A stretch of 64,000 bases of DNA. Source: CAG-791 sp000431495. Lineage in GTDB: Bacteria; Bacillota; Clostridia; Lachnospirales; Lachnospiraceae. Below the pieces are notes generated by a model that was not told the origin of the DNA, did not search any database, and saw nothing but the letters and a program-made list of their open reading frames with translations. Below are positions 26,000 through 33,339 of the stretch, piece by piece; the first letter of the stretch is position 1; every line of letters starts with the position of its first letter. Made by a program: the position numbers and the translations under genes. The stretch lies in NCBI GenBank assembly GCA_052117605.1, contig JBQKIT010000002.1; one strand, written 5' to 3'.

Positions 26000-26284
26000 T
26001 CAATAATAGCCTACCTCAAAATGCATGATCACAGCGATGTCACGGATGAATTCTCCCTCCTTCAGAGGAATGTCCTCGTGATCGGAAATAAACGGCATCT
26101 CTGCGCCGTACTCGTCATCCTCGTCCATCTGGACCTCAATCCAGTCCTTTTCCGCTGCAATGGCGGCATCAATCGCCTCGTCAATCGAGCTGCCCTCGAA
26201 GGTGCAGTCGTCCAGATCCGGGAAATAGCCGGTGTAACGGCCGTCTGCATTTTTCTGCAGAACAGCAGGATAAGTAAATGTCAT
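26000..26284 (-). CDS. Orphan HicB-like protein
   Basis: A 94-residue acidic protein with the HicB partial RNase-H fold signature: FTYPAVLQKNADGRYTGYFP, DLDDCTFEGSSIDEAIDAA and a C-terminal IRDIAVIMHFEV. AGGAGG precedes the start. HicB is normally the antitoxin of the mRNA-cleaving HicA toxin, but no HicA-sized partner is visible on either side, and the usual C-terminal DNA-binding tail is lacking. It is therefore either a solitary HicB-family protein, common in Clostridia, or the survivor of a lost toxin pair. Confidence 0.82.
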   Translation of the reverse strand: MTFTYPAVLQKNADGRYTGYFPDLDDCTFEGSSIDEAIDAAIAAEKDWIEVQMDEDDEYGAEMPFISDHEDIPLKEGEFIRDIAVIMHFEVGYY

Positions 26285-26428
26285 GAATATGCCTCCTTGT
26301 CAGTATTTGGGCTGCAGAAGGGGGCTTGCTCTGCCTTTTCTGCAGCACTCTGAGTATACGTTTTCTGCGGCAAATGTGCAAATCCCGCAGGGGATGCCGG
26401 GTCATGCCGCAGAGAACTTGCCGGTTTC

Positions 26429-28060
26429 CTATTCTGCAGGACCCCTTCGCCTTTGCGAGATTGCATCTGCGAGGTGCAGAATTCCGTCCGCGAAGCACAC
26501 AATGCCGGTGCCGAAGGTAAAGCTTCCGACGGCGCCGCTGGGAGCAATCAGAATAAAGATCGCCATCAGTGTCAGAAGGACCGCTTCTGCAATGCTCCAG
26601 AAAAAGCGGAAGGAATGTTTCTTCTGACCCTTGATACGGTCCGCAATGTGGTAGGCCATCAGAAGAAAGAGCGTTCCGAAAATCGCATTGGAGAGGAGCA
26701 TCAGCGCGCCGTCCTTGATCAGAATCATCAGATAGATGGCAATGCTGGCGAGGCAGATGAAGGCCTGTGCCTGAATGGCCTTGAGATCCCAGTGAAGAGC
26801 CTTCAGCCGGCGGAAGGTGTAGACCAGTTCAAAGGCGGCAAAGGCGGTCATTCCGATGGCAATGGACAGGGGCAGCAGCTCATTGGGAATCAGCATGGCG
26901 CACAGTCCGGACACAATCAGAAGAAGCGCTCTTGTCAGAACGGAATTCTTCAGGAGATTGGACAGCCGGTAGGTCCAGGTGTCCTGCGATTTCTGCCCGG
27001 TTACGGCGGCAACGGGAAGTGCTCTTGCCACATCGAGCGTAACCGGACTGATGTGGGAGACGGTTCCGAGCATCCTCTCAAGGCCGTCCGGGCCAACGCC
27101 GGAGAGCTCATTGAAGTTCGTGATGCCGCATGCACCGATGGTGTCAAACAGATCATTGACGAAGGTTTTGCGGTCTTCTACGTTGGAGACGCCTCCGATC
27201 CACTGGTCAAGGACCTGGCCGATCCACATGCTGCCGGGGGCATTGGAGGAAACCAGATCGAGTCCTGCGTCCCTCAGCTGCCAGGTCAGAATGCCGTGCT
27301 GAAGAATGCCGCGGGCATTGCTCCTTACGATGCGATTGTCAGTGATGGGCATCTCGAAAATCTTTCCGATGACATCGTATTCCGGGACGATTTTGGTGGT
27401 AATGGGATCAATCCTCTCAATGACAGAGGTATCGAGCACATCCGGACAAAGGCCCGGTCCGTCATTGACATAGACGTGCAAAAGCTGTCCGAACTGTTCC
27501 TTCGGGAGAAGGCAGGAAGCGTAAAGCGCAAGATTGGCACCCTTGGAGTGACCTCCGATGTAATAACGCAGATCCGGCTGCATCACTCGCATCAGATAGG
27601 AAAGCGCTTGCTCCTGTGCGGGGATTTTCTCAAAGGAAAGCATGAAATCCTCTTTCCAGCCGACAAGGGAATCATCGGTTCCCCGAAAAGCGATGAATGC
27701 GGTATCTCTGGAAATGCGAAAGGTCACGGCAGAAAACTGAATCTGCTGCTGTGGATCCAGAATGTCCTCGTAGTTGGTCATAAGGAGGGACCCGAAGCGC
27801 CTGGATGCTGCGGCAGCGCGTGCGAATTCCTCATACTCGTCATGCTTCTCTTCCCCATCTGCAACGAGTGTGCGGATTCCGCCGCGGTCCAGAAGGGCCT
27901 GCACGACATCGCGCAGGGCAATGACCTCTCCGTGAGGGAAAACACTGCTCATATCAATGTAGGAAAGCTGGCACAAGACCAGATTGTCCAGTTCGGTCAA
28001 CGGGCGTTCGGCAAACGAAAGATCGCCGCGCCAGATGACATAATCCTGTAAATTTGCCAT
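26429..28060 (-). CDS. Mbeg1-like (DUF2974) lipase-fold protein with membrane tail
   Basis: A 543-residue protein. Residues 1-380 form an alpha/beta-hydrolase of the Mbeg1-like family: LVLCQLSYIDMSSVF, AFIAFRGTDDSLVGWKED, the nucleophile elbow YYIGGHSKGANLALYAS and VPEYDVIGKIFEMPITDN. The last 150 residues contain about five hydrophobic helices, anchoring it in the membrane. The start at 28060 has GAGG nine bases upstream; the frame could extend by five codons. The family is widespread in Firmicutes and its substrate is unknown; lipid or lipoprotein turnover is a guess. It is divergent from the TraX-like gene. Confidence 0.85.
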   Translation of the reverse strand: MANLQDYVIWRGDLSFAERPLTELDNLVLCQLSYIDMSSVFPHGEVIALRDVVQALLDRGGIRTLVADGEEKHDEYEEFARAAAASRRFGSLLMTNYEDILDPQQQIQFSAVTFRISRDTAFIAFRGTDDSLVGWKEDFMLSFEKIPAQEQALSYLMRVMQPDLRYYIGGHSKGANLALYASCLLPKEQFGQLLHVYVNDGPGLCPDVLDTSVIERIDPITTKIVPEYDVIGKIFEMPITDNRIVRSNARGILQHGILTWQLRDAGLDLVSSNAPGSMWIGQVLDQWIGGVSNVEDRKTFVNDLFDTIGACGITNFNELSGVGPDGLERMLGTVSHISPVTLDVARALPVAAVTGQKSQDTWTYRLSNLLKNSVLTRALLLIVSGLCAMLIPNELLPLSIAIGMTAFAAFELVYTFRRLKALHWDLKAIQAQAFICLASIAIYLMILIKDGALMLLSNAIFGTLFLLMAYHIADRIKGQKKHSFRFFWSIAEAVLLTLMAIFILIAPSGAVGSFTFGTGIVCFADGILHLADAISQRRRGPAE

Positions 28061-28104
28061 TTCAGATTGCCTCATATTTCCTGTAAGTCATAATTACGGT
28101 AAGT

Positions 28105-28134
28105 GTAACATAATTTCCGGGTTTTCATTATAAT
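28105..28134 (+). promoter_or_regulatory. Putative sigma-A promoter of the TraX-like gene
   Basis: A perfect -10 TATAAT (28129-28134) lies 18 bases after GTAACA (28105-28110), in the divergent gap about 40 bases before the gene start. Confidence 0.4.
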
Positions 28135-28172
28135 AAAGGAAGTTGGAATACAGACAATTTGCGGGAGGATGT

Positions 28173-28943
28173 GTGAGCGAGACAATTCTGAAACGGATCG
28201 CCGTGATAGCGATGCTGGTGGATCATGCGGCGGTTATTTTTCTTGAGAGAGCGGTGCAGCCGGGCACCGGCCTGATGCTGGCGGTTTCTTCCGATTTCCT
28301 GTACCGGTTGGACCGGATTCTGAGGGCTGTCGGAAGGCAGGCCTTTCCGATTTTTGTCTTTTGCATTGTGGAGGGCTTCTTTCACACGGCAAACCGGGGA
28401 AAATATCTCGGAAGGCTCTTCGCTGCGGCTGCAGTCTCGCAGCTTCCGTTTTATCTGATGAACAATACCGGCCCTGTCGGTTCGGAGCTTCCGGTGAGTC
28501 TGAATACGCTGGCGACACTGGCAGCAGGACTCCTTCTTATCATGATCATTGACAGGATTCTGGGGCCGGAGCATGGAGCCTTATCCGGAATCTCCGGCAT
28601 CTTCCGTGCGGTTTCCGCACTTCTTGTCGCAGCCATCTTCTGGGAGCTCGCCGAGAGCCTTCGGCTGGATTACGGCGGAATGGGGGTTACGGCGGTTCTG
28701 CTCCTGTATCTTCTTCATGGAATGCCGAAGCTTGCTCCGGCCGCGCTGTGGCTGTGGCTTGGCTGCGCTGATGCGCATGAGTGGTTTGCGCTTCCCGCCT
28801 GCCTTTTCCTGTATCGGTATAACGGAAAACGCGGGACGGAAGGAATGGGACCGGCCCGAAGGAAGGCAGAAAAGTATTTCTTTTACGTGTTTTACCCTCT
28901 GCATCTGGTGCTTTTGTGGGGGATCCGAGGGATGATGATTTAG
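28173..28943 (+). CDS. TraX family membrane protein
   Basis: A 256-residue integral membrane protein with about seven hydrophobic segments, beginning at a GTG with GGGAGGA just upstream. The pattern LKRIAVIAMLVDHAAVIFLE, RILRAVGRQAFPIFVFCIVEGFFHT split over two stretches, and the end YFFYVFYPLHLVLLWGIRG is that of TraX/acyltransferase-3-like proteins (TraX of F plasmid acetylates pilin). No conjugation genes are near, as is usual for chromosomal Firmicutes members, whose substrate is unknown. Confidence 0.83.
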   Translation: MSETILKRIAVIAMLVDHAAVIFLERAVQPGTGLMLAVSSDFLYRLDRILRAVGRQAFPIFVFCIVEGFFHTANRGKYLGRLFAAAAVSQLPFYLMNNTGPVGSELPVSLNTLATLAAGLLLIMIIDRILGPEHGALSGISGIFRAVSALLVAAIFWELAESLRLDYGGMGVTAVLLLYLLHGMPKLAPAALWLWLGCADAHEWFALPACLFLYRYNGKRGTEGMGPARRKAEKYFFYVFYPLHLVLLWGIRGMMI

Positions 28944-28974
28944 CCGGGCAATGAACCGGGGAAAAGGGGGATAT

Positions 28975-30585
28975 ATGGAACTGGTATTCGTGGGAGCAGA
29001 TCATGAGGTGACGGGAAGCTGCCATTATCTGAGGGCAGGAAGCAGAAACATTCTGGTGGATTACGGCATGGAGCAGGGGAAAAACCTGTATGAAAACGCA
29101 CCGCTTCCCGTGAAGCCGGAGAACATTGATTATGTCTTTGTGACGCATGCACACATAGATCATACCGGTATGCTGCCGAAGCTCTACGCAGATGGCTTCC
29201 GGGGCCGGATTCTCTGCACCGAGGCAACGAAGGAGCTTTCGGACGTGATGCTTCGGGACAGCGCTCACATTCAGATGCAGGAGGCAGAGTACCGGAACCG
29301 CAAGGCGGGGAAAAAGGGTTCTCCCGACCGCGTGGAGCCGGTGTACACGATGCAGGATACCATGAATGTCCTGCAGCTCTTTGAAGCCTTTCCGTACAAT
29401 GAGATCCTTACGCTTGGAGATGAGATCTCCTTCCGCTTTACGGATGTGGGGCATCTTCTCGGCTCTGCAAGTATCGAGCTGTGGCTGAGAGAGCGGGGCG
29501 AGGAACGCAAGATTGTATTTTCCGGGGATATCGGGAATAAGAATCAGCCGCTTCTCCGGGATCCCGTATTTACGAAGGAAGCCGATTATGTCGTGATGGA
29601 ATCCACTTATGGCACAAGGCTGCATGAAAAGATTAAGAGAGACCATACTCTGCAGCTTGCAGAAGTCATCCGTGACACCATGCGGCGCGGCGGAAATGTG
29701 GTCATTCCGGCCTTTGCGGTTGGCAGAACGCAGGTCATGCTCTCCTTTATCCGGCAGATCAAGGATCAGAATCTGGTTCCGGAACATGGTGATTTCCCGG
29801 TTTATGTGGATTCGCCGATGGCGGTGGAGGCAACAGGGATTTTTGAAGATAACGAGAGCGAGTGCTACGACGATGAGTCCAGAGCGCTTCTGAATCAGGG
29901 AATCAACCCGCTGGCCTTTCCCAATCTTCACTTGTCCATCACGACAGAGGAATCCATGGCGATCAACGATGACCGCGTGCCGAAGGTGATCCTGTCCGCC
30001 TCCGGAATGTGCGATGCGGGAAGAATCAAGCATCACATCAAGCATAACATCGGAAATCCGGATTCCACGATTTTGTTTGTCGGATACCAGTCAGAGGGAA
30101 CTCTGGGAAGACGCCTTCTGGACGGCGCGGAGAAGATCAGGCTGTTCGGAGAAGAGTACGATGTGAAGGCCAGAATTGCCCGGATTGACGGCTTGTCCGG
30201 CCATGCGGACAAGGAGGGACTTCTGGAGTGGATCTCGGCCTTTGAGACGAAGCCGAAGCAGGTCTTTGTGGTTCACGGCGATGACGAAACCGCCACTGCT
30301 TTTGCGGAGTGTCTGGAGCAGGAGAAGGAGCTGAAGGCCATGGCTCCCTATTCCGGGACAAAATATGACCTGATTTCCGGCTCGTTTATCCGGATTGCAA
30401 AACCGGTGCCTGTGGCAGGAAAGGAAAAATCTGCGGTGCGCACAACCTCAGATTCCTTTACAAAGCTTAAGATCGCGGCGAAGCGTCTGGACGGCGTCAT
30501 CAGCAAGGCACAGGGACTGCCGAACAAGGAACTGGATGCTTTTACAAGGGAGCTGAACGATCTGTGCAGAAAATATCAGATCTGA
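28975..30585 (+). CDS. Beta-CASP metallo-beta-lactamase-fold RNA hydrolase
   Basis: A 536-residue cytoplasmic enzyme of the CPSF73/YsH1-like beta-CASP group. Metal ligands: FVTHAHIDHTGMLPKLY, DVGHLLGSASIEL and VFSGDIGNKNQPLL. The beta-CASP part has VMESTYGTRLHE, VIPAFAVGRTQVML, YVDSPMAVEATGIF and LSASGMCDAGRIKHH; the final RNA-metabolising motif is ARIDGLSGHADKEGLLEW with VFVVHGDDETATAF. Such proteins are endo/exoribonucleases. ATG 28975 follows AGGGGG. About 100 C-terminal residues extend beyond the catalytic core and are Lys-rich and helical. Confidence 0.92.
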   Translation: MELVFVGADHEVTGSCHYLRAGSRNILVDYGMEQGKNLYENAPLPVKPENIDYVFVTHAHIDHTGMLPKLYADGFRGRILCTEATKELSDVMLRDSAHIQMQEAEYRNRKAGKKGSPDRVEPVYTMQDTMNVLQLFEAFPYNEILTLGDEISFRFTDVGHLLGSASIELWLRERGEERKIVFSGDIGNKNQPLLRDPVFTKEADYVVMESTYGTRLHEKIKRDHTLQLAEVIRDTMRRGGNVVIPAFAVGRTQVMLSFIRQIKDQNLVPEHGDFPVYVDSPMAVEATGIFEDNESECYDDESRALLNQGINPLAFPNLHLSITTEESMAINDDRVPKVILSASGMCDAGRIKHHIKHNIGNPDSTILFVGYQSEGTLGRRLLDGAEKIRLFGEEYDVKARIARIDGLSGHADKEGLLEWISAFETKPKQVFVVHGDDETATAFAECLEQEKELKAMAPYSGTKYDLISGSFIRIAKPVPVAGKEKSAVRTTSDSFTKLKIAAKRLDGVISKAQGLPNKELDAFTRELNDLCRKYQI

Positions 30586-30626
30586 TATGATAACGGGAAA
30601 TGAAAAGCCATGGGAGGTTTACGGTT

Positions 30627-31619
30627 ATGGCATTGATTGATGACAATTTTATCCGGATGTGCAATGACATTCTGGAGCACGGGACGACGACGGAGGGGCA
30701 GAAGGTCCGGCCGCATTGGCCGGACGGAACACCGGCCTACACGATCAAGACCTTTGGCGTGGTGACGCGATATGACCTTCAGAAGGAGTTCCCGGTTCTG
30801 ACGCTTCGGAAGACTCCGGTAAAGAGCGCGCTGGATGAGCTTTTGTGGATCTGGCAGCAGAAGTCCAATAAGATCTCCGAGCTGCATTCCGGTGTCTGGG
30901 ATGAATGGGCTGACGAGGAAGGAACGATCGGAAAGGCCTACGGGTATCAGATGGCGGTGAAGAACCGCTATTATGACGTCACAGAGGAGGGCCTTCGCCG
31001 CGCCTTCGGAGCTGCATTTGCAGACGCGGTTCCGGAGACGGAGCTTGTCACGGATGTCCTTGTTCCGGAGACAGAGGAAATGAAAAGGGCACATGCACTG
31101 AAGGGACCGGATGGCTGCTGGTACATGGATCAGGTGGACCGTGTGCTTTATGATCTGAAGAACAATCCGTTTTCCAGACGGATTCTGACCAGCATCTATA
31201 CCTTCAGTGATCTTCATGCGATGAATCTGCATCCCTGCGCATACAGCATGACGTTCAATGTGATTCAGAAGCCCGGGCATGAGAAGCTGACACTGAATGG
31301 AATTCTGAATCAGAGATCCCAGGACATTCTGGCTGCCTTTGCGTGGAACGAGTGGCAGTATGCCTGCCTTCTTGCGATGCTCGCACAGGTCTGCGATATG
31401 GAAGCCGGCGAGTTTGTTCACGTTGTTGCGGACGCGCATATTTACGACCGTCACGTGGATGCAGTGAAGGAGCTGATGTCCAGAACGCCGCAGCCTGCGC
31501 CGAAGGTTTGGATTAATCCGGACATTCATGACTTTTATCAGTTTACAAGAGAAGATGTGAAGCTGGAGAACTATCAGGTGGCGGGAGATCAGATCAGGGA
31601 CATTCCGATCGCCATTTAA
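30627..31619 (+). CDS. thyA: Thymidylate synthase
   Basis: A 330-residue folate-dependent dUMP methylase. Recognisable elements: VVTRYDLQKEFPVLTLRKTP (phosphate-binding), ALDELLWIWQQKSN, GTIGKAYGYQM, the catalytic cysteine in LHPCAYSMTFNV, LNQRSQDILAAFAWNEWQY and VADAHIYDRHVDAV. It is about 65 residues longer than the E. coli enzyme; the excess is an insertion around residues 110-170 (ADAVPETELVTDVLVPETEE). GGAGG precedes ATG 30627. Dihydrofolate reductase follows 36 bases later, so the two regenerate and use the folate cofactor together. Confidence 0.94.
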   Translation: MALIDDNFIRMCNDILEHGTTTEGQKVRPHWPDGTPAYTIKTFGVVTRYDLQKEFPVLTLRKTPVKSALDELLWIWQQKSNKISELHSGVWDEWADEEGTIGKAYGYQMAVKNRYYDVTEEGLRRAFGAAFADAVPETELVTDVLVPETEEMKRAHALKGPDGCWYMDQVDRVLYDLKNNPFSRRILTSIYTFSDLHAMNLHPCAYSMTFNVIQKPGHEKLTLNGILNQRSQDILAAFAWNEWQYACLLAMLAQVCDMEAGEFVHVVADAHIYDRHVDAVKELMSRTPQPAPKVWINPDIHDFYQFTREDVKLENYQVAGDQIRDIPIAI

Positions 31620-31654
31620 TTGAAGAAAATAACCGCAGGAAAGAGGAGCAGAAT

Positions 31655-32149
31655 ATGCAGGCAATTGTAGCAGTGGATCGCAACTGGGGAATCGGATATA
31701 AGGGAAGCCTTCTGGTCAGCATTCCGAATGACCACAAGATGTTCCGTCAGGAAACCAAGGGAAAGACCATCATCTACGGAAGAAAGACACTTGAAACCTT
31801 CCCGATGGCACAGCCTCTGGATCAGAGACGCAATGTCATTCTGTCAGGAAATCCCGCCTATACGGTGCGCGGTGCAGAGGTTGTACACAGCATAGAGGAG
31901 CTTCTGGAGCTGTTGAAGGACGAGGATCCGGACAGCCTGATGGTCATCGGCGGAGCCTCCGTCTATAAGGAGCTCCTTCCCTATTGTGATACCATCCATG
32001 TAACCATGGTGGATTACGCTTATGAAGCGGATGCCTATTTTCCGGATCTGGATGCGGATCCGGAATGGGAAAAGACCATGGAAGGCGAAGAACAGACGTA
32101 TTTTGACATTCCCTACACGTTTGTGAAATATGAGCGGGTAAAGAAATGA
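31655..32149 (+). CDS. folA: Dihydrofolate reductase
   Basis: A 164-residue enzyme reducing dihydrofolate to tetrahydrofolate with NADPH. Motifs: IVAVDRNWGIGYKGSLL, PNDHKMFRQETKGKTIIYGRKT split across the substrate pocket, RRNVILSGN and LMVIGGASVYKELLPYCD. Length is standard. Its stop overlaps the start of the following foldase gene (ATGA, 32146-32149). Confidence 0.95.
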   Translation: MQAIVAVDRNWGIGYKGSLLVSIPNDHKMFRQETKGKTIIYGRKTLETFPMAQPLDQRRNVILSGNPAYTVRGAEVVHSIEELLELLKDEDPDSLMVIGGASVYKELLPYCDTIHVTMVDYAYEADAYFPDLDADPEWEKTMEGEEQTYFDIPYTFVKYERVKK

Positions 32150-33219
32150 CGAAGAGAACGAAGCTGGGAATTCTGAGGCGGCTGAGAATGCGCGTGGTTC
32201 CCATGGCTTTTGCGGCGCTTCTTGCCGTGTCAGCCGCCGGCTGCGGAAAGGTGGTCTTTGTGACCGGGCTGGACCGGGATGAGCTGTTTAATGTCGGAGA
32301 TCAGAGCGGCTCCTGCAGGGAGCTGCGGGTATACCTTACCACAATGGAGAACCGCTACAAGGAGGACTACGGGAGTGATGTTTTCACCCGCTCCGGGAAC
32401 GAAACGGTGGGAAATTCTCTGAAGGAGAATGCACTGGAGCGGCTCGTCAAGGTAAAGGCGCTGAATCAGATTGCATCCGCGGAAGGGATTCTTCTGGATG
32501 AAACCGAGGTTTCGGACGCAAGAAAGCGGGGGGCGGCGTACATGGAAAGCCTTTCGGATGCGGAGAAGGATTACCTTGGCATTTCGGCACTTGATGCCGA
32601 AGAGATGATGAAGGATTATCTGCTCGCAGCCAAAATGGCAGATCAGCTGATTTCGGACGTTCCCCGTGAGGTCAGCGATGACGAGGCCAGAACCGTGACG
32701 GTTCAGAGCATTCTGGTGAAGACGTACACAGAGAACGCAGACGGCAGCAGAACGGAATTTGACGAGAGCAGGAAGGCGGAAGCCAAGGCCAGGGCGCAGG
32801 CCATCCGGGATGAAATTCAGAACGGAATGGACAATTTTCTCGGAATCACCTTTTCCGCTTACATTTCAAAATATAACGAGGATTCGGTCAGCACGTATAC
32901 CATTGCAAAGGGAGACGTGGACAGTGCCTTTGAGGAAGCGGCGTTTGGCCAGCAGGTCGGGACGATATCAGATGTTGTCGAGACAAAGGATGGATATCGT
33001 ATTATCAAGCCGATCGCGACCTCCGATGAGGCATCGCTGGAGTCCAACAAGGAGGCCATTCTTCAGAAGCGTCTGGAGGAAGCCTATGATCAGGCCTACG
33101 ACTCCTATGTTTCCGGAATGGATTGTCAGCTGAACGAGGACCGGTGGAACCAGATTGCACTCTGCGAGGATCCGGAAGTTACCACGGACCGTTTTTTTGA
33201 GGTTGCAGCTGGAAACTGA
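32146..33219 (+). CDS. PpiC/SurA-type peptidylprolyl isomerase lipoprotein
   Basis: A 357-residue exported protein. The N-terminal signal peptide (AFAALLAVSAAGCG) ends with a lipobox, so the cysteine would be lipidated and the protein anchored outside the membrane. Residues 40-180 form a SurA-N-like helical chaperone region; a parvulin-like domain follows (VQSILVKTYTENADGS, VGTISDVVETKDGYRIIKPI). It resembles PrsA foldases, which help secreted proteins fold. It is translationally coupled to folA, an odd pairing. A hairpin plus T7 downstream coincides with the CIRCE element of htpG. Confidence 0.85.
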   Translation: MTKRTKLGILRRLRMRVVPMAFAALLAVSAAGCGKVVFVTGLDRDELFNVGDQSGSCRELRVYLTTMENRYKEDYGSDVFTRSGNETVGNSLKENALERLVKVKALNQIASAEGILLDETEVSDARKRGAAYMESLSDAEKDYLGISALDAEEMMKDYLLAAKMADQLISDVPREVSDDEARTVTVQSILVKTYTENADGSRTEFDESRKAEAKARAQAIRDEIQNGMDNFLGITFSAYISKYNEDSVSTYTIAKGDVDSAFEEAAFGQQVGTISDVVETKDGYRIIKPIATSDEASLESNKEAILQKRLEEAYDQAYDSYVSGMDCQLNEDRWNQIALCEDPEVTTDRFFEVAAGN

Positions 33220-33228
33220 TCAGGATTG

Positions 33229-33262
33229 TTAGCACTCGCCTTTGGTGAGTGCTAATTTTTTT
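33229..33262 (+). promoter_or_regulatory. Perfect CIRCE element (HrcA operator), doubling as a terminator hairpin
   Basis: TTAGCACTC (33229-33237), nine spacer bases, GAGTGCTAA (33247-33255): an exact match to the CIRCE consensus bound by the HrcA heat-shock repressor. Seven T follow directly, so in RNA the same hairpin could end transcription of the upstream foldase gene. It sits 84 bases upstream of the htpG start. Confidence 0.93.
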
Positions 33263-33263
33263 G

Positions 33264-33292
33264 TTGACTTTGCAAGTGGCAGGGACTAGACT
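33264..33292 (+). promoter_or_regulatory. Putative sigma-A promoter of htpG
   Basis: TTGACT (33264-33269) and TAGACT (33287-33292) are separated by 17 bases and lie immediately after the CIRCE element, a layout where bound HrcA would block RNA polymerase. Confidence 0.6.
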
Positions 33293-33339
33293 TGAGTTTA
33301 TGAGAAAATGACCGTTTGTCATAGAAAGGAATGAGAATT

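Noticed and set aside
26453..28051. A 532-codon plus-strand frame opposite the Mbeg1-like gene
   Set aside because: The minus strand shows the GHSKGAN nucleophile elbow and membrane helices; the plus-strand product resembles nothing.
28173..28943. TraX-like gene as evidence of a conjugative element
   Set aside because: No relaxase, coupling protein or type IV secretion gene is nearby; chromosomal TraX-like proteins are common in Firmicutes.
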